DNA of 64,000 nucleotides, from assembly GCF_030269925.1 (NCBI RefSeq), contig NC_085126.1, forward strand, positions 8,496,501 to 8,560,500, read 5' to 3'. This document shows positions 21,070-30,916 of this stretch, in pieces (positions within the stretch are counted from its first letter, which is position 1; the number at the start of each line of letters is the position of its first letter). The notes under the pieces were generated by a model, which searched no databases, was not told where the DNA came from, and saw only the letters and a program-made list of their open reading frames with translations. The DNA is from Bombyx mori. Lineage: Eukaryota > Arthropoda > Insecta > Lepidoptera > Bombycidae. Both the position numbers and the translations under genes were made by a program.

Positions 21070-21850
21070 CATCCATTTAACATAGTTGAAGGTGAAGGCC
21101 TTGAAGACTTTTAAAAGAACTGGAATCTACTTTTAAACTTCATAATGCAAAGTATTTAAAGAAAAGTACTACCGAAAAGTACGCAGCTCGTGTTACTATT
21201 TTTAAGTCCAAATTATGCAAGATAGACAATTTCTGTTTAACGCTAGACATATGGACAGAAACAATCAATGAAGAAGGATTCATGGGAGTCACCATACATT
21301 TTGTAGAAAATGGTAAAATGTGTATGTATTATTTTGCAACTCGTGCATTAAGTGAGCGATATACAGCTAATTACATATTGGAAAACCTGCTTGATATTTT
21401 GAAAACATGGTATAGTCCACCTACCAAAATTCGTGCAGCTGTAACAGATAATGCCAGTTCAATGTTGGCTTACGAATGTCTTTAGGCGAAAAAAAACCTT
21501 TAACGTGTTTTGCGCATACCATAAATCTTGTAGTTGAAGAAGCACTAAAGTTACTCAGTGCTGAATCAGCTGTTATAAAAGTACGAGAAATTGTTAATTG
21601 GATTAAAAATAGTGTTGTGCAGTCGGATAAGCTATGAAAAATGCGTAATAATGTTTCGGAAGAATCAGTTTTAAAACTTATTGCAGATGTATTGAAGTAG
21701 ATGGAACTCAACTTTTTTATGTTAGTGCAAATCCTAAAGTTAAGAATTGTAATATCAGAAATTGTAATTGAGAGTAATAGTGACTCCCAAGGGACATGGG
21801 ACACTCTCCATACATTGCACGGCCCACTAAACGAAGTTCAAGGACAGTAA
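21070..21850 (+). pseudogene. hAT transposase core, third copy
   Basis: It reads DIWTETINEEGFMGVTIHF, RYTANYILENLLDILKTWY and AAVTDNASSML, then after a frameshift near 21485 TCFAHTINLVVEEALKLL and IVNWIKNSVVQSDKL. These are the same blocks as in the hAT piece at 19769 but with clearly different sequence. More stops follow at 21640 and 21700. Confidence 0.8.
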
Positions 21851-22600
21851 TGAAATTAAGTTTAAATAACAGACTATATATCCCTTTTATTTTATTATAA
21901 ACAAATTAAAATCAATATTGTTCATGGGGATACAGAGATATTTAAAAAATAAGATAAGATTTGTAGGTTACCTATATCATATATTTTGCTGTCAATACGC
22001 TTACACTTTAACATCATCATCAGCTTAAATATTATTTATATTACTATACTTTATAACACAGACCTAATTCAATGAACGCCAAGACTTAATCTTATGCACA
22101 ACAAAATATAATAAGCAGGTATATCGCAACGAAACACTTAATAATATCCACAATGCGCACGAGTGCGAAAACGATTGGTCAAATATAAAACGTCAATAAA
22201 CAATAAACAAGCGTAATTTTTTTTTTTGCTTAAGATCAATAATTATTGATCAATGTAATGTAATGTCTACGGATTTAAAAGTATAAAAATAGATTTTTGT
22301 TTAGATAGAATGTTTTATATTAGTTTTAAAATCCATTAATTAAATATGTTAATATATTTTGCTAGTTTTTTGCAATATAATGTCTTTTTCAAAAATATTT
22401 AATGTGTATTGTTTAAAATATAAATATATTTTACCTATGGCAACTCCTTCAATATTATTAATGTAGCTTAGTCATGCTAATTTCTTTTTATTTATGATTT
22501 TTATTATTCCACCATTAAAATACCATTAAATTTTATAATAAGTATGTAAAAATGAAATGTTTTTTTTCTGTAGATATTTCATTCGCGTCCTTGAGAGCAT
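21851..22600. other. AT-rich stretch, no gene seen
   Basis: Low-complexity A/T-rich DNA without a credible frame on either strand. It separates two parts of what may be one decayed hAT. Confidence 0.45.
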
Positions 22601-22870
22601 GAGTAGCTAGGCCAAAAATGGCCCATGTCCTTTGCGAAGTGCTGTGGAAATGGAAACCCTGAATGAGCTTACAGCTGTATTGAAGCCTTTTAACAATAAT
22701 AATAATAATTCAAGCCTCTTAAAATATAAACACGAAGCGTCAGATATGACTAGGTCTTTGAATTCTTGCTTTAAATTATCTAAATCAGCCATTTTGAGAG
22801 TGAAGTAACACAAAATAGTCTACTCGCCAGCAAAGAAAAGCTGCAGTATAAAGTCCGTGAGATTCTTGGA
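22601..22870 (+). pseudogene. hAT transposase fragment
   Basis: The frame reads RSAVEMETLNELTAVLKPF, the hAT block EWxxLxxLxxxLxPFxxxT that follows the core. An (aat)n expansion at 22692-22710 replaces the expected next residues. The surrounding frame is lost. Confidence 0.55.
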
Positions 22871-24109
22871 AGACCTAGTGTAGAGAAGGTACTATAATTT
22901 TTATACTTGAAAAGGAATAAGATCCTTCATAAAGTATCGTATTTAACATATAATTAATATATTTTATGACTTGGTTATGTTTGAGCGTGTGTCCTTTGTA
23001 AATACTTTCCTAACGAAATGAATATAAATATATAGTCCGAAAAAAGTATGAGTGATTGTAAATATGTAAAGAAAGTTATTCCTTTCTTTAATTTGAAGTA
23101 TGTCACGCATGCGCTGTCGACATGTGCCGGAACGTCCGCGCATGTGCTGATAAGTCGAGAAGCCTTGACAGATAAACAATATGTCATTGTGTAAAATTAT
23201 ATAAAAAATAATTTCTATTTAGATAGTTACAAGATTATAAAATAAACTTTAAATGTCGTGTCTTTGTTCTTTCGGAGCAACACATTGAAGTTTTATTTTA
23301 ATAAAACAACATTACCTAATAATCTTATAAATATATGAGTGAATAGAGGATTGTAATAGTGATGTATGATGTGGAGGTGGCTATGGTTACATAATGCAGT
23401 TATTACCTTATAAATAATGGGAAAAGATAGTACTTGGTCTAGTCAATTTTTATTAATTAGGTCCTTCAAGGTTTGTTCATTTTTGATAATTAATAATAAA
23501 TAATTCGTAATAAGACGTTTCCATTAAATGACCAGCAGAACTGAAAGTTATTTTCCTTTGCAAAAGTGCGTCTAGAGAATAAGAGCTTCTACGTATGCAA
23601 GGGTAAGTATTCTGCTACATATATTGATTTGGGACCTCCAGGAAGGCCAATCAGCTCAGTATTTAACTTTTCTGGATTGGGCCGCTTTTTGTTAAATTCC
23701 TTCGAAGCCTTGATAAACTTCAATTTGCCTCGACCCGCATAAATTCCACAACAATATTCCTATTAGTGTTGAGCATATTTACTTTGTCCACTTCATGATC
23801 TGTGCACTACTCTATGGTAATATATGTGTTAGTCTATAAAGTAATGTATGATTATTGTATCAATGGCAATATGCCAGAAGACACTTCTGCTCTGCTAATA
23901 AAATTGTGCTCGTACTTTTGTGTACTAAGTTACCAAAAGAAATCTAAACGCTTCCACTGCGCGACCGCCACTACTATGGAGTTTAGAAGCAATTCAGTTA
24001 GTGAAGAACAAATACAGTTGTAATATTAAAAGGCAAAAGTCAAGAGGGACAAAAAAGTACAAGGGAATTACTTGGTACTAAAATGGTGGACGACACTTCG
24101 AGAAAATTA
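22871..24109. other. No recognised gene
   Basis: The sequence is mostly AT-rich. Short frames (for example 23802-24023) have no domain. A moderately GC-rich part at 23530-24000 could be an old transposon but shows no motif. Confidence 0.4.
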
Positions 24110-25563
24110 CTTCCAGAGTTTACTGGAACCAACTTCAGCAACAGACGCTTCAGAATAATTCGCTCTCGGTGCAATATTATCACAAGGAATAGTAAGAAAT
24201 GACAAACCTGTGGCGTATGCCAGCCGAACTTTAAATGATGCTGAAACACGGTATAGTGTAACTGAAAAAGAATTGCTTGCAATCGTTTGGGCAGTCAAAC
24301 ATTTTCGACCCTATCTTTATGGTAGAAAATTTACATTTGTGACTGATCATAAACCCCTCACTTGGCTTAATACCCTTAAAGAGAAAAACAGTAGACTGAC
24401 CCGTTGGAGACTTAGACTATCAGAATACGACTTTAACATCATTCATAAAAGTGGAAAACTGAATAATAACGCAGACGCCTTATCGCGTATTAAAATAAAT
24501 GCCTTAGACAAAGATAATAAGCTCATTGAAAGTAAACGTTGACAAAGATAGAAATAGAAATAAACATGTAAAAGAAATTATTAAAGAAATAGAAAATTTG
24601 CGTAGAGAACCCGAGGAAAATTTAGAAACTACGTCTATTTCCGACACAGACTCTGAGAGAACTTTAACAGCCCATTGTCGCTCACCTTATTCAATACCAT
24701 ACTCTAGTTTCACCCTGACCGCATCCGAAAGTTCACCTAGTAACACAGAAACTGCTCATTCCGCACAAGATACAGAATCGAAAGGCATTCCTATCTTACA
24801 AGAAGCCATAGATATAAAATCAAATCAAATTTTAGTCTATACATGGCTTATCGACAAACTCTCAGTAAAAAATTTGTCTAGAGAAAAACAAAGAATTTTA
24901 GAAGTCCACCTACTAGTTAATCGATCTGACCTTGTTAAACAGTTTCTTAAGGAATGCATAAAGAACAATACTAAATACTTCATTTATTTCGAAGATGACC
25001 ACCATAGGAGACAATTTACAGAAACAGTAATCTTTTTATTCAAAAAAGAAATGGTACAATTTTTCGAATATACTAAAAGAGTAGTTTTTATTGAAAATGA
25101 ATTAGAACAAAAGGAAATCGTTGAAAAATATCATACAGGTAAAACATGTCACCGAGGTATAAGAGAAACACTTACACACATTAAACGCACATACTTTTGG
25201 CATAAAGTGGAACAAACTGTTTCAAGTGTCATAAACTCTTGCGAAGTATGTAAACGTAAACCCCTCAGATCTACACTACAATTAACACAGACACAGACTA
25301 AACCTTTAGAAGAACTTTTTATCGACTTATTTACTATCGAAGGACATTACTTTCTTACTATTATTGACGCCTTCAGCAAACTAGGACAGGCACTAGAATT
25401 TACAAACCGATCTACCCCTGAAGTAGTACGAGCCCTAATAAAATACTTTTCATTTTATGGGATACCCCAAAAAATTAGCTCGGATCCTGGTACAGAATTT
25501 AATAATGCACTTCTAAAAGAACTCTTATCATTTTACAAAATAGATTTACACATCAGTACACCT
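24110..25563 (+). pseudogene. pol: Errantivirus RNase H and integrase N-terminal part
   Basis: [10 protein letters not shown] and [20 protein letters not shown] then [20 protein letters not shown] are the gypsy RNase [10 protein letters not shown] and [10 protein letters not shown] follow. A one-frame overlap break at about 24530 separates it from the integrase frame (24526-25566). That frame has YHTGKTCHRGI then CEVCKRK (HHCC finger), LFIDLFTIEGHYFLTIIDA and SSDPGTEFNNALL with two catalytic Asp residues. The frame ends at HISTP, where the Mag-like gypsy inserted. Confidence 0.85.
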
Positions 25564-25566
25564 TAG

Positions 25567-25652
25567 TAAATAATAGACACGTACGTTGCGTTCACCGTTT
25601 ATTGACACACTGAAGTGAATACTTGCTTACAAACATAACACCTCCACCCTTA
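25567..25652 (-). repeat. Mag-like gypsy 3' LTR (part)
   Basis: Minus-strand sequence from TGTTATG to about tctattattta follows a purine tract directly. It contains AATAAA (caataaacgg) as a likely polyadenylation signal. A second copy for comparison is absent, so the far border is uncertain. Confidence 0.55.
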
Positions 25653-25747
25653 TTTACTACACATTATAAGCATAATTAATATATATATATCTTAACTAAG
25701 CATAACTAACAAACTAAAGTAAAAAAAAACAAAGAGAGGTTATAACT

Positions 25748-25963
25748 ATATACTTAATCTATTTCCTCGAATCCATATCTAACTGGTGGCTTGCGTATTC
25801 CTACAGGACGTTCACGTTTGGGTGTCACATTTTCATTCATACTCTTACCACCAGTACTACATGCTCCCTTGTCTATCGGCACAGCGGGTCTCATAGGGCT
25901 GCCACGAATAGGCGATACAGCATCTTGTGCCGGTGTGCAATTTTTTGGTGGTGAACTGTAGTC
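25748..25963 (-). pseudogene. Mag-like gypsy pol C-terminal tail
   Basis: The open frame on the minus strand reads PVGIRKPPVRYGFEEID and ends in TAA at about 25755. Basic, proline-rich tails of the form RRSxRxRxPPxRYG end many gypsy pol proteins. The preceding codons lie beyond the Harbinger at about 30150-30200 (VAVVNDSEKSSSP). Confidence 0.65.
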
Positions 25964-26378
25964 CTAGCACGAATAACTTGCGAAAATGTATTCGTAACGT
26001 TATCGAATTATATTTGTATGAGATTCGTACAGCGCCCCTATCGTACGTAAAAGGAACTAATTTTGGTAGCACGAACAAATTTCGTATCGCAATCGTATCG
26101 TCACGTAAACGATACTTGAACCATATAAACAATGAAACGCTATAATTGCGAGCACGAACACTGTTTTGACGTACGGTAATGTAAATTTCGAAGGCTGGGT
26201 ATCGAGTATTGTCGAAACTTTATTCACTTAAGATTTGTTGGTGAGAAAGGTTTCGTAACGTGTTTAAATATAATTTTATCCATGTTTTTATTTTATAAGT
26301 AATTTTTTATAAATAATAGTCTTTTCTTATCACTTTAGTTAGTTCTTATATACAATTAATTTTAATAAATTGCGCAAA

Positions 26379-28300
26379 ATGCAAAGACCACCGTTGTACG
26401 AGCGTAGTCCCTTATATTATTTTGTTGCTGCAAGTTTACTTGAAAATGAAGAATATTCATCAAGAGAAGTTAGGTAAGTACCTACTTCAGTCAATCGTGT
26501 TATATTCTAATATTTTTTAAACATAAATTAATTGAGACTCAATTGGTTTTATTACTTATAGAGAAATTACACGCAGAGTTGCTCTGAGAAAGAAAAATAA
26601 TCCTGTGGACATAAATGACGCGGAATTCAAAAATAGATACCGGTTGAATAAAGAATCATTCAAGTTTCTTTGTAATCAACTTAAGCAAAAAACATCTTTA
26701 AAAGCAAGTTCCAGGATAAGTTTGGAACTTAAGGTAAGTTTGTTTTTATTATCTCAGTAGGTAGACGAGCATACGGCCCAAATGATGGTAAGTGGTAACT
26801 CACTCGCTCGCTCGCTCATGTATGTTAGCAATGCTAAGGGCAGTGCCAAGTCTCTATTGTGAGAAAAGCTTAAATGTAACATAAAATTCAAACATTTCAG
26901 GTTCTTTGCGCGCTATCTTTTTATGCCACTGGATCTTACCAACGCTTAGTGGGAATGGCTAAATATTTGGGCCAAACGACTGTTAGCAAATGTGTGAAGG
27001 AAGTAACAGATGCTCTTGTAACTCCTGCAATCTTAAATACTTTCATAAAATTTCCTTATGCCAGAGCTGATAGAGATGTAATAAGAAACAAGTAAGTGTG
27101 AACTATATAATTTTATTACAAACATTCATTTTTATATTATCACGATTTGGCGTAAACTTATGACTACAAAGTAGTATTGTTATTTTTATTTTTTTTATTG
27201 CTTAGATGGGTGGACGAGCTCACAGCCCACCTGCTGTTAAGTGGTTACTGGAGCCCATAGACATCTACAACGTAAATGCGCCACCCACCTTGAGATATAA
27301 GTTCTAAGGTCTCAAGTATAGTTACAACGGCTGCCCCACCCTTCAAATCGAAACGCATTACTGCTTCACGGCAAATATAGGCGGGGCGGTGGTACCTACC
27401 CGCGCGGACTCACAAGAGTTCCTACCACCAGTACCAATTGTTTGTTTTTACCTTACAGATTTTTTGTAAAGTATGGTTTCCCAGGAGTTATAGGATGCAT
27501 TGATGGATGTCATTTCCATATTTTCACACCCAAAAAAGAAGTCGAACATTTATATTATAGTAGAAAGCATTTCCATTCATTAAATGTGCAAATGGTAAGC
27601 ACAGCTCCGCCGGCGTGTCCAAATGAAGTAAAATAGAAAATTAAACTGATGTAATGATTTTTCTTCAATTTTAGATTTGTGATAGTGATTGTCGTATTTT
27701 AAACGTAAATGCGAAATACGGAGGAGCCACCCACGACGCTTTTATTTGGGAAAATAGCGTGGTCAACAATTATATGCAGAGCTTACATCGAAATAACGAG
27801 CAAGTGTGGTTGTTAGGTAATATTTTATTAATAACCTTTACAAATATTCAGACTAAGTTTAATTTATTTTAACTAGGTTTTTTTTATTATTTCCAGGTGA
27901 TTCTGGTTATCCACAGCGACCCTGGTTAATGACACCAATTTTAGATGCTGTTGAGGGAACTCCAGCTTATAAATATACAGCAGTTCATGGAAGGACCAGA
28001 GTAGCTATTGAAAATACTTTTGGGCGACTAAAAAACCGATGGCGTTGTTTGTGTAAGGATCGCACATTACACTATGCTCCAGTAAAATGTGCAAAAATCA
28101 TAACAGCATGCTGTGTATTGCACAACTTAGCCATTGAGTTCAACGTACCTGAACCAGAACCAGCAGAGATTGAAAACCCCAATTTGGCTATGACAATATC
28201 TGAACATATTTTTCAAGAGAATACTACAGGAGATGGGTTAATTAGGGGTAGAGCTATAAGAAGTATTTTAGCGGATAAAATTAATAGACTTCATACATAA
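26379..28300 (+). CDS. Harbinger transposase, six exons, intact
   Basis: Exons by GT-AG borders: 26379-26473, 26562-26733, 26901-27091, 27459-27594, 27675-27816 and 27897-28300, giving 379 codons plus TAA without a stop. The reading phase is kept at each junction (for example TTG TTA G/GT GAT). The N-terminal half carries a helix-turn-helix-like part (VLCALSFYATGSYQRLVGMA, AKYLGQTTVSKCVKEVTDAL). The catalytic Asp is in GVIGCIDGCHFHIF, the second in VWLLGDSGYPQRPWLMTP, and Glu is in RVAIENTFGRLKNRWRC, so the DDE triad is complete. The family cuts at TWA sites with help from the Myb/SANT-like partner encoded opposite. Confidence 0.9.
26747..26866 (-). mobile_element. LINE 3' tail in transposase intron 2
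   Basis: The sequence gtaggtagacgagcatacgg and cccaaatgatggtaagtgg is the reverse complement of the LINE 3' end at 39455-39512. Only about 100 bp remain, with the tail pointing left. Confidence 0.7.
27190..27433 (-). mobile_element. BMC1-type LINE 3' end in transposase intron 3
   Basis: The stretch atgggtggacgagctcacag through cggggcggtggtacctaccc is the 3' end of the BMC1 LINE that is abundant in the silkworm. It is in minus orientation with its A-rich end at the left (ttttttattgctt). It adds about 240 bp to the intron and does not touch the exons. Confidence 0.75.
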
Positions 28301-28409
28301 TTTTACTTTTGTTTATTAATTTTGTAAAAAATATAGTAATTGGTAATTATAATTAAGTAATTGGTAAAATAAAAGTAGTTGGTAAAAAAATATAGTAATT
28401 AAGCTTAAC

Positions 28410-29605
28410 TTAAGACTTTCTCTCCATAAACCTCACAAAAGCTTCCATTGCCTCTTTCATAAATTCCAGCCATTGACCCTGCAGCCGTAGGCTCTTCATC
28501 TCTGTCTTACTCTTTCACGTACCTCAAATTCTCTAACTCTCAACCGATCTCTTTCTAATTCCTCATATACCTATCACGCTCTGAAGCATACTCCCTTGCC
28601 TTTCTGTCTATATCTAAAAATATTTTTGTTAAATTGTTTTTTCTTTTTTTCTGCGGCGGAGGGTTCCACTCCTCTTCCTCGTTAATGACTGGAGGGGGAG
28701 CCTCAGTTGGTGGTGGTGGAGCCACTGTTGGTTGGCTGCTTGTGCTAGGAGCATTCCAATCTATAAATTATTCCAATATGTAATAAGCCAGTTTATACAA
28801 TTAGTCTCATTTAGGTTCATAGATATCACAGCTGTGATATCCTTCTTATTTTATGTATAAAGATACCGTATTAAGAAACAATGAACTTCAATAAATCTAA
28901 AATTAAAAGGGCTACGCACCTATTTCCGGTTCCTTTAAAATAATTTGAGTATTGGGCATCTCAGTTGAAATTTCTTCCTGAAATAAAAAAAAATTTACTT
29001 ACTACATGCAATATTTATTGCACAATTGAAATGTAAAGTATAGCTAACTTGTGGAAACCCAGCTTCTTTTATCTCCATGCCAGTAGCTGCCTGCACTCCA
29101 ATTATCTGCATGACCCTTTGTTCTTGGTCAGTCAATAATAAATGGAGCGCTGGTCCGCCACCAGTGCCACTAGCAGCTCTATTAATTTTAGCACACTTTT
29201 TCTTGCAATTATTCTTATAATCACTCCACACCTTAATTAACAAACAAACATTAAATTAGAATTTCTAAACAAGAAAATTAATAACAAAGTTAGTAGATTC
29301 AGTCAAGTGCTTCAGCAGAAAAAAATAGCGTCCCTTGAGTTAACACTTGACATACCTTACGCCATTTGTCCTCACTCTTAGGATCTCCTGAAGAATCGCT
29401 ATTTAGTAATGCCGTTAACTCTTTCCACTTCATCTGTATAAAATTGCGACCTCGTGGACCGCCTGATGGTTTTGATAAATCTCCATTTCTGGAATATAAA
29501 TTGTATGGCACATTACATAAATATTGACTGAAACACTTGAGTTAATAAAAATTTTCTAATAAATTAGAACTTTATAAGTACTTACGCTTCCATAAATTCC
29601 ACCAT
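28410..29605 (-). pseudogene. Harbinger accessory (Myb/SANT-like) gene
   Basis: Exons on the minus strand: 29605-29586, 29488-29356, 29231-29049, 28977-28920 and 28760-28410, all with GT-AG borders. The N-terminus reads MVEFMEANGDLSKPSGG and KWKELTALLNS with SEDKWRKVWSDYKN (trihelix/Myb-like DNA-binding fold). A Pro-rich linker (PTVAPPPPTEAPPP) leads to a basic coiled region with ERDRLRVREFEVRERV. Two small frameshifts near 28565 and 28503 disturb the last exon, so the C-terminus is altered. It is the partner of the transposase at 26379. Confidence 0.75.
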
Positions 29606-30082
29606 TGTTAAATACTGTGAGTGGCTAGTTCTCATATTTAAATAGGCAAATCTTCAAAAATAAGTACTAAATTAATAAAAACAATGAAACACTTTCGCTC
29701 TTCACAAGAACTAAAGCAAACATAAACAAACTTAGCCTTGGCCGATATCAAGTGGATTCGTTCGGAATCCGAATTTTTTTGTTTTGATATCCAAGACACT
29801 ATTTTATTCCTTCGATTTTAATGTCATATCATGTTCCTAAATATCTGTCTTCATATGTACTTCACTTTGTATGCACTAGTTAATTATTTTTTAATTAAAT
29901 AAACCGTAAATTCAAAAGTTTAAAGTAAAATGACAACTTGGTTAAGTTTCCGAACGAATCATTAATTCCATATGATAATCATTTCATTCCACAAGGACCG
30001 TCCCTACTTACGTTAGGATGACGTCACTAACGTATTCGAATCGAGCTTACGATAGTTTGCAAAATGTTGTTCGTGCTGCGGA

Positions 30083-30122
30083 GTAACGTTAACGTATCGA
30101 GGGCTCGATACGTTAACGTTAC
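30083..30122. repeat. Perfect 19-bp inverted repeat near the Harbinger right end
   Basis: Arms 30083-30101 and 30104-30122 pair exactly around gg; each arm contains taacgttaacgtatcga. It lies within 25 bp of the right terminal repeat and overlaps subterminal sequence shared with the left end. Confidence 0.9.
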
Positions 30123-30349
30123 GAATTCGTAAAATTTTCGTGCTTGGGCTACTGCTCTTCTCCGAATCGTTGACCACCGCCACTGGTTCCTCACCACTTG
30201 CCATGGGAAATGATAGCGACTTACGTGATTGTGTTCTTAAGTCTAAATTTTGCGTCTCAGTTCGGGACTTATATTTTTACGAATCGACGCAAAAGTATCA
30301 ACTGTATCTATATTTTTTGTAACCCTTAATTTTAGCTGATCGACGTGCC

Positions 30350-30916
30350 GTGATTCTCGGTTCCAAAACTAGATCGTACACAGTAATCACGACTACCTAA
30401 TTGCTTGAGGATCGTCCCAGGTACCCATTTATCCAAACCTCATAATCCCGATACCACACCTTAGTACCCGGCTGGAGTTGTCGCTGCACACCCCCTGCGT
30501 TTTGCTCGCTCCGCTCTTGTTGCGCGACAACTCGAGATTGCCTTTCTGGTTTTAAATTATCTAATCTCATACGGAGACTTCGACCCTGTAATATATTGGC
30601 TGGACTATCGCCGGTAGTTGCATGTTCTGTATTTCTGTAGGCTAATAAAAATCTACACAGATGTATCTACGTTTAAATTCTGTTTTAATGCCTTTTTAAT
30701 CGCACGTTTACAAATTTTAACTGCATTTTCAGCGGCCCCATTAGAGGCGGGATGATAGGGAGCTGAATAAATATGTTTTATGCCATTATGAATCAGAAAC
30801 TTCTGAAAATCAGAGCTCGAGAAAGGCGGTCCATTGTCACTGACCGTTTGCTTTGGCAGGCCGAATTTTGACCACAAGTCCCGCAGTACCGATATAACCG
30901 CTTGTGCCGTTGTCCT
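30350..30916 (-). pseudogene. Mag-like gypsy integrase C-terminal half
   Basis: Continuing the 961-aa frame after a stop at 30917, the minus strand reads MWSKFGLPKQTVSDNGPPFS, IYSAPYHPASNGAAENAVKI (second Asp and Glu), then after a frame break near 30655 FLLAYRNTEHATTGDSPAN and the domain with QPGTKVWYRDYEVW. The stop and the shift prevent a full pol. Motif order is normal for gypsy integrase. Confidence 0.85.

Larger units (their letters stand above)
25967..30143. mobile_element. Near-complete Harbinger transposon
   Basis: The ends are gcacgaataac on the left and, reading inward from the right, gcacgaaaatt; both ends share cgtaacgtta and cg a little further in. Between them lie a complete six-exon transposase on the plus strand and a complete five-exon accessory gene on the minus strand, tail to tail. 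The 3-bp target sites (cta and ttg) are only loosely similar to TWA. The copy carries two short LINE tails inside introns and is otherwise little damaged. Confidence 0.8.
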
